A stretch of 32,844 nucleotides of DNA, from the IMG/VR virus record IMGVR_UViG_3300047508_000287, positions 1-32,844 of that record. One strand, written 5' to 3'. Below are positions 13,341 through 21,831 of this stretch, in pieces. The position numbers were made by a program, and so were the translations under genes. This stretch comes from a virus. The number at the start of each line of letters is the position of its first letter. Within the stretch, counting starts at the first letter, position 1. The notes beneath the pieces are model-generated. The model made no database searches. It was not told where the DNA came from and worked only from the letters and a program-made list of their open reading frames with translations.

Positions 13341-14360
13341 ATGGGACTAGCGCTAGACGACGTGCCGTATGAGCCAGCGACCGAGTACACCGATCGCTGG
13401 GTGTTCGCGCTCAGCGACACGCTCGAGGGCGAGCACGGCGGCACGTTCTTCGAGGCAGGCGTAGCGACGCGCCCGGTCGACGTGCGCGGCCTGCGTAAGT
13501 TCATCTGCGCGCACGTCGTGCTCGGCGCGCTGCGCGTCGAGGGCGCGCCGCTCGAGCTCGGCGACACCAGCAAGCTCGTGGGCGATGGTGGCGAGGAGGG
13601 CGAGGGCGAAGGCGAGACCGACCCGGACGCGCCCACGGGCGGCACGCTGCCCGCACCCGAGGGCGGCACGCTGCCCACGCAGCCGCGCCCTGAGCGCCCG
13701 CCAGGCGGCTCGACGCTGCCCGAGTCGCCTGCGCCGGACAACGAGCTGCCGCGCCCAGGGCTGCCGCCCATCGGCGTGACGCTCCCGGAAGGGCCGCGCC
13801 CTGGCAACGAGCTGCCGCGCCCTGAGCTGCCCGACGAGCTTCCGCCTGTCGGCGTCAACCTGCCGACGCGCCCTGGCGTCGACAACGAGCTGCCTGGCGA
13901 GCAGCCCGGCATCGACAACACGCTGCCGCCTGAGCGTCCGCCCATCGGCTCGACGCTTCCCGAGGGGCCTGGCCCCGACAACACGCTGCCGCGTCCCGAG
14001 CTGCCCGACGAGCTGCCGCCTGTCGGCGTGACGCTGCCTGAGCGCCCCGAGGGCGGGCACCTGCCGGCGATTCCCGAGGCTGGGCAGGAGCTGCCCGACC
14101 CCGAGCCCATCCCGGACAACGAGCTGCCAGGCGAGCGCCCGCCTGTCGGCACGACGCTGCCCACGCGCCCCGAGGGCGGCACGCTTCCCGAGCTCCCAGA
14201 AGGCGGCCACGAGCTGCCGGCGCCCGAGCCCGAGCTCGCTCGACTGCGCGAGCAGGAGCGCGCCCGCGAGCGCGAGCGTCGGCGCGAGCTCGAGAAGCCC
14301 GTTCCGCCGCCACACACGCCCAGCTGGAGCGAGAAGCTCAAGGGCAAGAAGGGCAAGTGA
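13341..14360 (+). CDS. Protein with small N-terminal domain and long proline-rich repeats
   Basis: A 339-residue protein with ATG 13341 after GGAGCTCGACC. Residues 1-75 form a compact domain of unknown family with an aromatic/acidic start (YEPATEYTDRWVFALSD). Residues about 95-300 are imperfect repeats of 20-25 residues built on NELPRPELP, PPIGVTLPEGP and PTRPGVDNELP. The C-terminus is a charged helix (ARLREQERARERERRRELEK) and a Lys-rich tail. Nearly identical repeats occur in the gene at 15859. The repeats should be extended and disordered or polyproline-II-like, perhaps exposed on the virion. It lies between capsid and neck genes; the function is unknown. Confidence 0.75.
   Translation: MGLALDDVPYEPATEYTDRWVFALSDTLEGEHGGTFFEAGVATRPVDVRGLRKFICAHVVLGALRVEGAPLELGDTSKLVGDGGEEGEGEGETDPDAPTGGTLPAPEGGTLPTQPRPERPPGGSTLPESPAPDNELPRPGLPPIGVTLPEGPRPGNELPRPELPDELPPVGVNLPTRPGVDNELPGEQPGIDNTLPPERPPIGSTLPEGPGPDNTLPRPELPDELPPVGVTLPERPEGGHLPAIPEAGQELPDPEPIPDNELPGERPPVGTTLPTRPEGGTLPELPEGGHELPAPEPELARLREQERARERERRRELEKPVPPPHTPSWSEKLKGKKGK
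13641..14230 (+). repeat. Proline-rich coding repeats (also in 16120-16490)
   Basis: In-frame imperfect repeats of about 60-75 bases encode NELP, GVTLP and RPG units. A block of about 100 bases around 13730-13830 is almost identical to 16225-16325 in the gene before the sheath, so the two tracts are related by duplication or gene conversion. Confidence 0.8.
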
Positions 14361-14361
14361 C

Positions 14362-14763
14362 GTGATCTCCATCGTCGCCGACTTCGACGCCTTCCATGCT
14401 GCGTTTGCGCAGCTCGAGGGCGCAATGAGCAAGCGGCTCGAGCAGGGTCTTGACCTGACGCTCGAGAGCATCGCTGCGCACGCGAAGCTGACGACGACGT
14501 TCACCGACCGCACGGGCGCGCTCCGCAACTCCATCCAGTCAGACGGCGTGACGGTGACTGGCAACGGCGAGATGTTCGGCGTCGTCAGCTTCGCCGCGAC
14601 GAGCGAAGACGGCTACCTCTACGGCCTGGCGCAAGAGTTCGGCACGCGCACCGGCGTGACCGAAAAGCGCTTCATCCGCGACGCCATCGACGCCGAGGAC
14701 GGCGACATCCTCGAGAGCGCGATGGGCCGCGCCTTCAAAGACTGCGGCTTCGAGGTGCGCTGA
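14362..14763 (+). CDS. HK97 gp10-like neck/tail completion protein
   Basis: A 133-residue protein starting at GTG 14362, one base after the preceding stop. It shows the pattern of the HK97 gp10/minor-tail family: an N-terminal helix, the FTDRTGALRNSI segment, a central strand pair, then YGLAQEFGTRTGVTEKRFIRDAI, with the EFGT motif and a C-terminal FIRxA helix. These proteins act at the head-tail junction or in tail completion. Its place among neck genes supports this. The stop shares a base with the next ATG. Confidence 0.78.
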   Translation: MISIVADFDAFHAAFAQLEGAMSKRLEQGLDLTLESIAAHAKLTTTFTDRTGALRNSIQSDGVTVTGNGEMFGVVSFAATSEDGYLYGLAQEFGTRTGVTEKRFIRDAIDAEDGDILESAMGRAFKDCGFEVR

Positions 14764-15155
14764 TGGCACTCGCGGTCGACAGCATCTGCACCGACACGGA
14801 CCTCGCCAACCAGGTCGGCGGGCTGAGCGAGCTCAACCGCATCAACAAGGACCAGCCGACGCGCGACGTGTTCCGCCAGGCCGCGCTCGACGACGCTATC
14901 GCAGCACTCGCCTCGCGCGCGCCGCCCCTGCAGGAGACCGACCTCGCCAACCCGACCGAGCTCAAGCTCGCAGTCTGCTACCGGGCGCTGAGCAAGATCT
15001 ACTTCGCGGCGATGGCCGCGCAGGACGACCGCAACCACACGCTCGCGCGCAACTACGAGCGCGAGTACATGGGCGCGATTCACGGACGCTTCACGCCCGC
15101 AAGCGGCGGCGGCGGCTCGGTCGGCGGCTCCACCTTCCCATTCGAGCGGAGGTGA
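14763..15155 (+). CDS. Probable head-tail connector protein
   Basis: A 130-residue helical protein starting at ATG 14763 (TGATG overlap). The segment NPTELKLAVCYRALSKIYFA, followed by DDRNHTLARNYEREYMGAI, has the look of head-tail connector and completion proteins, with a helix holding alternating Ala and aromatic residues and a conserved Tyr-rich end. A glycine-rich tail follows. Assignment rests on position between the gp10-like protein and a likely tail terminator; no catalytic motif is present. Confidence 0.6.
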   Translation: MALAVDSICTDTDLANQVGGLSELNRINKDQPTRDVFRQAALDDAIAALASRAPPLQETDLANPTELKLAVCYRALSKIYFAAMAAQDDRNHTLARNYEREYMGAIHGRFTPASGGGGSVGGSTFPFERR

Positions 15156-15158
15156 CCC

Positions 15159-15866
15159 GTGGCCGATAACGCGCTCGACGTCATCCCCGACCCACTCGTC
15201 ACGCCCATCCTGGCGCTGCTCTACGACGCCATCAACGCCGACCTCGCGATCGACATGGCCGCAGCTGGCGTGCCTGTCGAGAACGCCGTCAGCACGACGT
15301 CGCACGTGCCGTTCACACTGACCATGGTCGGCGCGGGCGCGCTGCCGGCGCTGCACTGCTATCGCGTCCGGTCGCGCTCGAGCCAGCAGACCGTGCAGTG
15401 GGTCAATCACACGAGCACGCTGCAGTTCGTGTACGCGACGCCGGCCGCGGGGCGCGAGCAGCTCGACGTGCGCTGGCCGCTGCTCGACCGCGTCTGGCAC
15501 GCGATGCTGCGCGCGCTCAAGCGCGGCTACCACCCGGCGCACGCGGACGGCGGCGACGTGCTGCTCGAGGCGGGCGTCGTGCGCATCGACCTGTCGACCG
15601 CCATCAAGCGCGAGGCGTTCATCGAGGCAGGTCAGCAGACCTTCCCCGGCTTCGTGGCGGAGCTCGACGTGGTCTGGCGCGATGCGAACGACATCGACCA
15701 GGGCCCGTTCTACCCGGCGCTGAGCTTCGACGCGCTGCTCTTCACCGATCGCCCCGTCGACACGGAGACCGAGGCCGACGTGCACGCGCGCGCCGTGCTG
15801 CCTGCGGGCATACCGCCCGGAAAAGACTTCCCACCACCTGACGACTGGAGTCTCGACAATGACTGA
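15159..15866 (+). CDS. Probable tail terminator/neck protein
   Basis: A 235-residue protein starting at GTG 15159 with a strong ribosome binding site (GGAGGTGACCC). The middle has LPALHCYRVRSRSSQQTV, then a beta strand and a long helix (WPLLDRVWHAMLRALKRGYHP), an arrangement seen in phage tail terminator proteins, which cap the tail tube and join it to the head. It stands in the expected place just before the tail genes. The C-terminus is proline-rich (AGIPPGKDFPPPDDW). Family assignment is by pattern and position only. Confidence 0.55.
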   Translation: MADNALDVIPDPLVTPILALLYDAINADLAIDMAAAGVPVENAVSTTSHVPFTLTMVGAGALPALHCYRVRSRSSQQTVQWVNHTSTLQFVYATPAAGREQLDVRWPLLDRVWHAMLRALKRGYHPAHADGGDVLLEAGVVRIDLSTAIKREAFIEAGQQTFPGFVAELDVVWRDANDIDQGPFYPALSFDALLFTDRPVDTETEADVHARAVLPAGIPPGKDFPPPDDWSLDND

Positions 15867-16500
15867 CACGCTTCGAGTCCGCGCCGTCGAAGGGCGCTTG
15901 CTGCAGTGGGAGGGCGACGCGCATCGCGGCTACGTCGGCTGGTCGACCGCGCCTGCGGGCGAGGCGTACGACCACGAGATCGACGGCGTCGTGAAGCTGT
16001 CGATGAGCGAGGCGCCCGTCGACGTGCCCAACACGATCTACTACCGCAAGGCGCTGTCGTGCGGCGACCTCGACGACGCCACGGGCGAGGCGCTGCCTGG
16101 CCCCGAGCCCGAGCCCGACCCGGACGAGGAGCGCCCCATCGGCGGCACGCTGCCGACGCCCGGCATCGACAACGAGCTGCCGCCCGAGCGTCCGCCCATC
16201 GGCTCGACGCTGCCCGAGGGGCCTGCGCCCGACAACGAGCTGCCGCGCCCTGGCCTGCCGCCCATCGGCGTGACGCTGCCGGAAGGGCCGCGCCCCGGCA
16301 ACGAGCTGCCGCGCCCTGAGCTGCCGCCAGGGAACACCACGCTGCCCGAGAGTCCTGGCCCCGACAACGAGCTGCCTTACCCCGAGCTGCCCGAGGAGCT
16401 GCCGCCCATCGGCGTCAACCTGCCGACGCGCCCCGGCATCGACAACGAGCTGCCCCCCGAGCCGCCGCCCGCGTCTGACGACGCAGAACTGGAGCGTTGA
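15859..16500 (+). CDS. DUF2635-like (Mu gp38-position) protein with proline-rich repeats
   Basis: A 213-residue protein that overlaps the preceding gene by eight bases. Residues 1-75 resemble DUF2635, the small family encoded by Mu gene 38: LRVRAVEGRLLQWEG near the start and a VDVPNTIYYRKALSCGDL end. It sits directly upstream of the sheath, as gp38 does in Mu. The rest (about 90-205) is a proline-rich repeat tract of NELPRPELP and PPIGVTLPEGP units, almost identical to part of the gene at 13341. Mu gp38 has no such tail. The role is unknown; tail assembly is likely from context. Confidence 0.7.
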   Translation: MTDTLRVRAVEGRLLQWEGDAHRGYVGWSTAPAGEAYDHEIDGVVKLSMSEAPVDVPNTIYYRKALSCGDLDDATGEALPGPEPEPDPDEERPIGGTLPTPGIDNELPPERPPIGSTLPEGPAPDNELPRPGLPPIGVTLPEGPRPGNELPRPELPPGNTTLPESPGPDNELPYPELPEELPPIGVNLPTRPGIDNELPPEPPPASDDAELER

Positions 16501-16503
16501 CCC

Positions 16504-17982
16504 ATGGCCCTGCAGAGCATCATCAGCGACTCCAACCGCGTGCCAGGCACGTACACGCTCGTCTCGCTCGGCGTCGGCGTGCGCTCGGCAGGCGGCGTCA
16601 CGCGCCACGTCGTGCTGTTCGGCAACATGACCGCAGGCGGCTCGGCGCTGCCGCTGACCGAGTACGACATCTTTTCGGAGGACGACGCGCGCACGTACTT
16701 CGGCGCGGGCTCGGAGCTCTTCCTGATGGCCAAGGCGGCGCTCGACGGCTGGGCGGGCATCTCGCTCAAGGCCATCGCCATCGCCGAGTCTGCAGGCACT
16801 GCAGCGACCGGAACCATCGTCTACGCAGGCACGGCGACCAGCGCAGGCACGCGCGGCGTGACCGTGCTCGGCGAGGAGATTCAGGTCGGCGTCAACAGCG
16901 GCGACGCTTCTGCTGCGGTCGGCATCGCCGTCGCTGCCGCCATCAACGCGAAAGGCGACTGGCCCGTCACGGCCGCCGCGAACACCGGGACGGTCACGCT
17001 CACGGCCAAGCACAAGGGGCCGCGCGGCAACTTCATCGCCGTGCGCGAGCGCGCCATCGCCGGGGCGGGCATCACGGCAGTCGCGCCCGTGGGCGGCTAC
17101 CTGACGACGGGCGCGACGAGCGACACGCCGCAGGCTGCGCTCGATGCCATCGCGGCGGTGCGTCGACGCTACCTGGTCGCGCCCTACTCCGACGCCACCA
17201 ACCTCGCGCTGTTCCGCGCGCACATCGATGCCGAGCAGCAGCCCGAGGTCGGCCATCGCAAGCGCTGCATCTTCGGCTCGCTCGACACGCTCGCCCTGAC
17301 CACCACGCTCGTCACCGGGCTGAACAAGGCGCGCATGCAGGCCGCCTGGCAGTACCTCGCCGACCAGCCTCCGGGCGTCATCGCAGCGGGCCTGGCGGCG
17401 CGCATCGCCGCGCGCGAGAGCGCGGGCGCGAGCGGCACCGCCTACAACTTCGATGGCGAGATCCTGCCGAGCGTCAAGCCGCACTACCTCGTCACCAGCC
17501 GCCCCATCAACGCGCAGCTACAGAGCGCGCTCAACAACGGCATCACGCCGCTGGCGACCGCAGGCGACGGCACGGTGTACGTCGTCCGCAGCATCACGAC
17601 GCGCAGCCGCGACCAGCTCAGCAACGCCGACTACCGCGTGCTCGACACGACCAAGGTCGCCGTACCGGACGAGGTCGCAGACCGCACCGAGCTGCTCTGC
17701 CTCGACCGCTTCGTCGGCTTCAACGCGTCGCAGGACCCACCCGATGGCCAGGTCGCGCCGAGCGGCGTGCTGACGCCCTCGCTCTACCGCGACGCGCTCT
17801 ACGAGGTCGCCATCGGCGCCGAGGAGGACGGCCTGCTCGAGGTCGGCAGCGTCGAGAAAAACAAGGGCCAGATCCTCACCGAGCTGTCGACCACTGCGCC
17901 CGGCCGCTTCAACGGCGTGCTCCCGCTCGACGTCATCGAGGGCGCCCACCAGTTCGCAAACGACGTTCGACAAATCGGCTGA
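16504..17982 (+). CDS. Contractile tail sheath protein (Mu gpL-like)
   Basis: A 492-residue protein starting at ATG 16504. It follows the sheath pattern: an N-terminal strand with SNRVPGTYTLVSLGVGVRSA, a domain of Ala/Gly-rich beta segments, a central conserved region (VRRRYLVAPYSDATNLALFR) and a C-terminal core with YRVLDTTKVAVPDEVADRTEL and the DPPDGQVAPSGVLTPSLYRD segment. The C-terminal domain of sheath proteins makes the inner contacts that drive contraction. Its presence identifies a myovirus. The tube protein follows 28 bases later, as in Mu. Confidence 0.9.
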   Translation: MALQSIISDSNRVPGTYTLVSLGVGVRSAGGVTRHVVLFGNMTAGGSALPLTEYDIFSEDDARTYFGAGSELFLMAKAALDGWAGISLKAIAIAESAGTAATGTIVYAGTATSAGTRGVTVLGEEIQVGVNSGDASAAVGIAVAAAINAKGDWPVTAAANTGTVTLTAKHKGPRGNFIAVRERAIAGAGITAVAPVGGYLTTGATSDTPQAALDAIAAVRRRYLVAPYSDATNLALFRAHIDAEQQPEVGHRKRCIFGSLDTLALTTTLVTGLNKARMQAAWQYLADQPPGVIAAGLAARIAARESAGASGTAYNFDGEILPSVKPHYLVTSRPINAQLQSALNNGITPLATAGDGTVYVVRSITTRSRDQLSNADYRVLDTTKVAVPDEVADRTELLCLDRFVGFNASQDPPDGQVAPSGVLTPSLYRDALYEVAIGAEEDGLLEVGSVEKNKGQILTELSTTAPGRFNGVLPLDVIEGAHQFANDVRQIG

Positions 17983-18010
17983 GCTCAGCTGCGCAACCAG
18001 GAGGTGACAC

Positions 18011-18385
18011 GTGGACGCGTACGAGGGGCCAGCTGAAATCTACATCGAGGCGCGCTTGCTCGCAGAGGCGAACAAGGCGAGCTTCTCGATCAAGGGCAAC
18101 AACAATCAGGTGTTCACCATGCGCAAGGGCCTCGCCGGCAAGAGTGACGGCGCGACCACGAGCGAGGCCACCATCGAGTCGGCCATTCCGAGAAAGGGCA
18201 TGGAGTTCGACTTCCGCACGGCGGTGCTGCAGAAGCGGGTGTTCACGATCGTCGTCAAGAGCGGTAACCAGCGCGTGCAGTTTCAGGGCTGGTTCGAGTC
18301 TGCAGACTGGGCCAACGCGGTCGACGCGGCGACGATGCAGAGCGCGCAGTTCATCGCGGGCGCGCCCAAGATCCTGGGCGCGTAA
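18011..18385 (+). CDS. Tail tube protein (Mu gpM-like)
   Basis: A 124-residue protein starting at GTG 18011 behind a near-perfect ribosome binding site (AGGAGGTG at 17999-18006), consistent with high expression. The sequence is beta-rich, with NNNQVFTMRKGLAGKSDG and a VQFQGWFESADW segment typical of Mu-type tubes. Tube proteins stack as hexamers inside the sheath. Size and place after the sheath agree. The stop shares a base with the ATG of the next gene. Confidence 0.85.
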   Translation: MDAYEGPAEIYIEARLLAEANKASFSIKGNNNQVFTMRKGLAGKSDGATTSEATIESAIPRKGMEFDFRTAVLQKRVFTIVVKSGNQRVQFQGWFESADWANAVDAATMQSAQFIAGAPKILGA

Positions 18386-18909
18386 TGGCGAAGTTCTCGG
18401 ACGAGTCGGTGCGTGCGGCGCTGCGTGGCAGACAAGCCATGCAGCGCTACCCGTTTCCTGGGCAGCCCGGCATCGAGGTCGGGCTCAAGCTGCTCACGGA
18501 CGCGGAGCTTGACAGCGTGCGGCTTGAGGCGGTCGAGCTGTGTAAGCGCGCCAAGGCCGAGCTCGTCGCCGACCCCGAGTTCCTCGACCGCATGATTCAT
18601 CGCGAGACCATCTCGCGTGCGTTCGTCGACGTCGACAAGCCTGAGCAGCCTTTCTTCAGCTCGCAGAAGGAGGTCGCCGAGCTTGACAGCCTGACGGTGC
18701 GCACGCTGTTCGAGCTGTACAAGGCGCATCACGAGGCGATGGACCCGTACACGCATTGCCCGCCCGAGGAGGTCGGAGCGCTCGTCGAGTCGCTAAAAAA
18801 ATCAGCGCAGCCACTGGCGGTCTTGAGCCTCTTCGACTCGTCCACGCTGAGGCACTGCGTCACTTCTATGGCGTTGATGCTGCGCGGGACGTCACCGCCA
18901 CCCAGTTGA
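18385..18909 (+). CDS. Tail assembly chaperone, unshifted form
   Basis: A 174-residue protein between the tube and the tape measure, the standard place for tail assembly chaperones. It is helical, with a segment PFPGQPGIEVGLKLLTDAEL near residue 30 and a YKAHHEAMDP helix near 115. Reading in the zero frame past the slippery site at 18795 gives a 35-residue end that stops at 18909. The frameshifted product (next entry) reaches the start of the tape measure gene. Both forms are normally needed for tail-length assembly in phages using this arrangement. Confidence 0.8.
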   Translation: MAKFSDESVRAALRGRQAMQRYPFPGQPGIEVGLKLLTDAELDSVRLEAVELCKRAKAELVADPEFLDRMIHRETISRAFVDVDKPEQPFFSSQKEVAELDSLTVRTLFELYKAHHEAMDPYTHCPPEEVGALVESLKKSAQPLAVLSLFDSSTLRHCVTSMALMLRGTSPPPS

Positions 18910-18962
18910 TCTACTTCCTGCAAGTGCTCGCCGAAGTGCGCGAGCGTCGAGGTGGACGGTGA
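18385..18962 (+). CDS. Tail assembly chaperone, -1 frameshift form
   Basis: A shift at A_AAA_AAA (18795-18801) moves ribosomes from the zero frame to the -1 frame, giving 139 shared residues plus 53 new ones, 192 in all. The extension has protein-like content (LRLVHAEALRHFYGVDAARD, then TQLIYFLQVLAEVRE) and ends at TGA 18960-18962. That stop overlaps the tape measure start as GTGA, the same coupling seen elsewhere in the operon. The unshifted stop is 50 bases short of it. This is the G/GT arrangement known from lambda and many tailed phages. Confidence 0.82.
18795..18801 (+). promoter_or_regulatory. Slippery heptamer for -1 ribosomal frameshift
   Basis: A AAA AAA in the zero frame of the chaperone gene, followed by TCA. 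Seven A in a row is exceptional in this GC-rich sequence. Both tRNAs can re-pair after slipping back one base. I do not see a strong downstream stem. Confidence 0.82.
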
Positions 18963-20893
18963 GCATCGAAGCGACCGCAAAAATCACCCTGGTGGGCGCG
19001 AGCGAGGCGCTCAAGTCGCTGCAGGGTGTGACGCGCGAGACGGGCGCCGCAGGCAAGGCCGCCAAGGGCGCAGCCGAGGTGCAGGCCGCAGCTGCCAAGA
19101 AAGCTGCTGCTGCGCAGCAGGACGTTGCGCGCAGCGCCGACAAGAGCAAGCGCGACATCGAGCGCTCTGCGCAGAGGACAGCCGACGCTGAGAAGCGCCT
19201 CGCGCAAGAGACCGCCAAGGCGCACATCGCCGAGATGGCCAAGGTGACGCAGGCCGCCGAGCGCGAGGCCGCCAAGCAGCGGCGCACTGCCGAGAAGACC
19301 GCCGCCGCCGAGGTCAAAGCCAAGCGCGAGACGCTGCGGCAGATCGGCGGGCTGATGGCGACGGCGGGCGCGGGCCTCGCGGCCGGCATCGGCACTGCAG
19401 TCGCCACGTCGCGCACGGGCAGCAAGTCGCTCCAGGAGCGCATCGCAGCCGGCAACGACTTTACTGAGCGCCTGGTGCGCGTGAGCTCGTCGGCGGGGCT
19501 CACGAGCGAGGAGAGCGCAGGCGTGCAGGCCAAGATCATTGCGGCGAGCAAGAGCACGGGCATCGACGCAGGCGAGCTGCTCGGGTCTGCTGAGACGGGA
19601 CAAGGCCAGTTCGGCAACCTGCGCTGGTTCGCCGACAACATCGAGGAGATCGGACGCATCTCCAAGGCGAGCGGCGCGGACGTCAAGACGCTGTCAGCGT
19701 CCATCGGCTTTGCCAACCAGGCGTTCGAGCTCACCGGCGAGCAGGCGAAGGAAACCGGCTACGCGCTCAAGGCAGCGGCTGACGTGGGCAGCGTCGAGCT
19801 TAGCGACCTCGCCAACGCGTTTGCGCCCGTCGCGGGTATCTACGCCATGACCACCAATCAAAAAGGCGTCAAGGGCCGTAACCAGTTTCTGGGCATGGCT
19901 GAGACGCTCAACACGGCGGGCTTTGGCGCAGAGGGCAGCGCCGTGCGCGGGACGGCGCTGCTCAGCGCAGTGAGCGCGAAGGACACGCAGGACAAGCTCA
20001 AGGCCATCGGCGTCAAGGGCTTCGTCGGCAAGGACGGGTCGATCGACCTGTCGTCGCTCATCAAGCAGCTCGCGAGCAACAAGAAGTTTCAGAGCGCCGA
20101 CGTGCGGCAAAAAATCTTCACCGAGCAGCGCGGCCAGCAGGGCATCGAGGCGCTCGTCGCGGCACGCAAGCGCGTCAAGGCGGGCGTTGCGGGCGCGGTC
20201 GACCTCGACTCGTTCAACCTCGACACGGCAGCGGCCAAGGCGAAGGTCGACGCCGGCATGGACGCGATGAAGGACAAGGGGTTCTTCAAGAACCAGGTCG
20301 CGGCGGCCGAGATGCAGGCGCACACGATCGAGCATCTCGAGGAGATGAACACGCAGCTCGGGTTCGTCTCGGGCGCGGCGGACACGCTCGAGAAGTCCTT
20401 CGGCGCGCTGTCCATCTGGGCGAGCAGCATCGCGGCGCTCGGCGTGACGTCGGTCCTGTCCGCTGCCATCCAGGGCAAGCTGTTCGGCGGCGCTGCAGCG
20501 GCAGAGGGCGGGCTGCTCGGCAAGGCGGCAGGCGCAGTCGGCGGCGCGTTCGGGACGCTAGGCGGCGCGATGGGCGGGACGCTGGCAGCTGCGTCAGGCG
20601 CGACGATTGCGGGCGGCGTGGCGCTCGCAGGCGGCGTCGGCGTGGCTGCGGGCATGGGCTTCAATGCTGCGTCGAGCTGGCTACGCGACGACAAGCGCTC
20701 GCTCAGCGACATGCTCGCCGATGCGATGTCACGCGCGACCGGGCAGAACGAGGCGCTCGACCGCATCGGCGGCACGCGTGTCAATGCGCAGGGCGGCACG
20801 AGCGAGATCGTCGCGGTGCTCAAGACCATCGACGCGGGCATCCGCGCCAACGCGGCCAAGCCCACGGCAGGTGCGCCGAGGGAGCCGGCCTGA
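18959..20893 (+). CDS. Tail tape measure protein
   Basis: A 644-residue protein starting at GTG 18959, overlapping the stop of the frameshifted chaperone. The first 130 residues are an Ala/Lys/Glu-rich coiled coil. A hydrophobic Gly/Ala segment lies at about 130-150 (LMATAGAGLAAGIGTAVA). The middle is helical with a SSSAGLTSEES segment typical of Mu-like tape measures, and the C-terminal third has long Ala/Gly hydrophobic stretches (about 490-570) that may insert in the host membrane. Tape measure length sets tail length; at about 0.15 nm per residue this suggests a tail near 100 nm. It is the longest helical protein of the tail module. Confidence 0.88.
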   Translation: MSIEATAKITLVGASEALKSLQGVTRETGAAGKAAKGAAEVQAAAAKKAAAAQQDVARSADKSKRDIERSAQRTADAEKRLAQETAKAHIAEMAKVTQAAEREAAKQRRTAEKTAAAEVKAKRETLRQIGGLMATAGAGLAAGIGTAVATSRTGSKSLQERIAAGNDFTERLVRVSSSAGLTSEESAGVQAKIIAASKSTGIDAGELLGSAETGQGQFGNLRWFADNIEEIGRISKASGADVKTLSASIGFANQAFELTGEQAKETGYALKAAADVGSVELSDLANAFAPVAGIYAMTTNQKGVKGRNQFLGMAETLNTAGFGAEGSAVRGTALLSAVSAKDTQDKLKAIGVKGFVGKDGSIDLSSLIKQLASNKKFQSADVRQKIFTEQRGQQGIEALVAARKRVKAGVAGAVDLDSFNLDTAAAKAKVDAGMDAMKDKGFFKNQVAAAEMQAHTIEHLEEMNTQLGFVSGAADTLEKSFGALSIWASSIAALGVTSVLSAAIQGKLFGGAAAAEGGLLGKAAGAVGGAFGTLGGAMGGTLAAASGATIAGGVALAGGVGVAAGMGFNAASSWLRDDKRSLSDMLADAMSRATGQNEALDRIGGTRVNAQGGTSEIVAVLKTIDAGIRANAAKPTAGAPREPA

Positions 20894-21831
20894 TGCCAGA
20901 CTTCTTCGAGCAGACGATTCTCGAGGCGAGTCTCGCGTACGTCGAGTTTCCGGTCAGCGATCGCAAGGTCGCCACCGGCCGGCGCGTCAGTCGCACCGAG
21001 TACCCCTACCGCGACGGCCAGGGCGTCGAGGAGCTCGGGCGCAAGCCCTACGTCTTCAACCTGACCGTGCCGCTCTTTCGGGGCCTCGACGTCTCGTACT
21101 ACCCCGACACGTACCAGCTCCTGCTCGCAGTCATCGAGGACCCGGAGCAGCGCGGCTCGGTCGAGTACGTCGACCCGGAGTTCGGCCCGGTGCAGGTGCA
21201 GATTCTCGACTACGACGTGACGACGTCGGGCGAGCGGCGCGACGGCGTAATGCTGTCGCTGGTGCTCGAGGAGCGCGGGCTTGACCAGTCGCTGCTCAGT
21301 AACCTCACCAAGCCCGAGCTCGCAGGCGCAGCGCGCGCGAGTCTGTTCGCCACGCAGGTCGACCAGGAGGTGGCGTTCATCGACCTGCCGGACGAGGACA
21401 AGCCGCCCTTCCGGCTGTCCGACACCTGGGGCAAGTTTCAGGACGCGCTCAACACGGCGGCGATGACCGCCGACGAGGTCGCCGCGCTGCTCGACGAGGT
21501 GTACTTCGTGGTCTCGCGCTTTCTCAACTTCAGCGCCAAGGACGAGCTCGAGCGCTGGAGTCTGTTCAACACGCTCATCGACTTCGCAGGCGCAGCAGAA
21601 GACGCGGCCAACCAGAACGACCTGGTGCAGACGATCGAGGTCGTGCTGCAGGCGGACATGAGCGCCTACGACATCGCGACGCACTACCACAACGACGCCG
21701 ACCGCGCCGACGAGGTCATTCACAACAACCCGACCGCCAACCCCATGCGCTACCCGCGCGGCACGACCATCCGCATCGTCACGGACGCGCAGACGCCGGC
21801 CGAGCGGCCTGGCTACGGAGCCCAACGATGA
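20893..21831 (+). CDS. Mu gpN-like DNA circularisation/baseplate protein
   Basis: A 312-residue protein starting at the ATG that overlaps the tape measure stop. The N-terminal domain fits the DNA circulation protein family: ILEASLAYVEFPVSDRKVAT, then RRVSRTEYPYRDGQGVEELG and YVFNLTVPLFRG. The C-terminus ends in a LysM-like segment, VIHNNPTANPMRYPRGTTIR, as in other baseplate wedge and hub connectors that bind cell wall or neighbours. In Mu the homologue lies between the tape measure and the gpP hub, as here. It ends with an ATGA overlap into the hub gene. Confidence 0.82.
   Translation: MPDFFEQTILEASLAYVEFPVSDRKVATGRRVSRTEYPYRDGQGVEELGRKPYVFNLTVPLFRGLDVSYYPDTYQLLLAVIEDPEQRGSVEYVDPEFGPVQVQILDYDVTTSGERRDGVMLSLVLEERGLDQSLLSNLTKPELAGAARASLFATQVDQEVAFIDLPDEDKPPFRLSDTWGKFQDALNTAAMTADEVAALLDEVYFVVSRFLNFSAKDELERWSLFNTLIDFAGAAEDAANQNDLVQTIEVVLQADMSAYDIATHYHNDADRADEVIHNNPTANPMRYPRGTTIRIVTDAQTPAERPGYGAQR

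Noticed and set aside
16497-18512. 671-codon plus-strand frame overlapping sheath and tube genes
   Set aside because: It is read in another frame of the sheath and tube genes; the composition is Arg/His/Ala/Gly only and it conflicts with well supported proteins.
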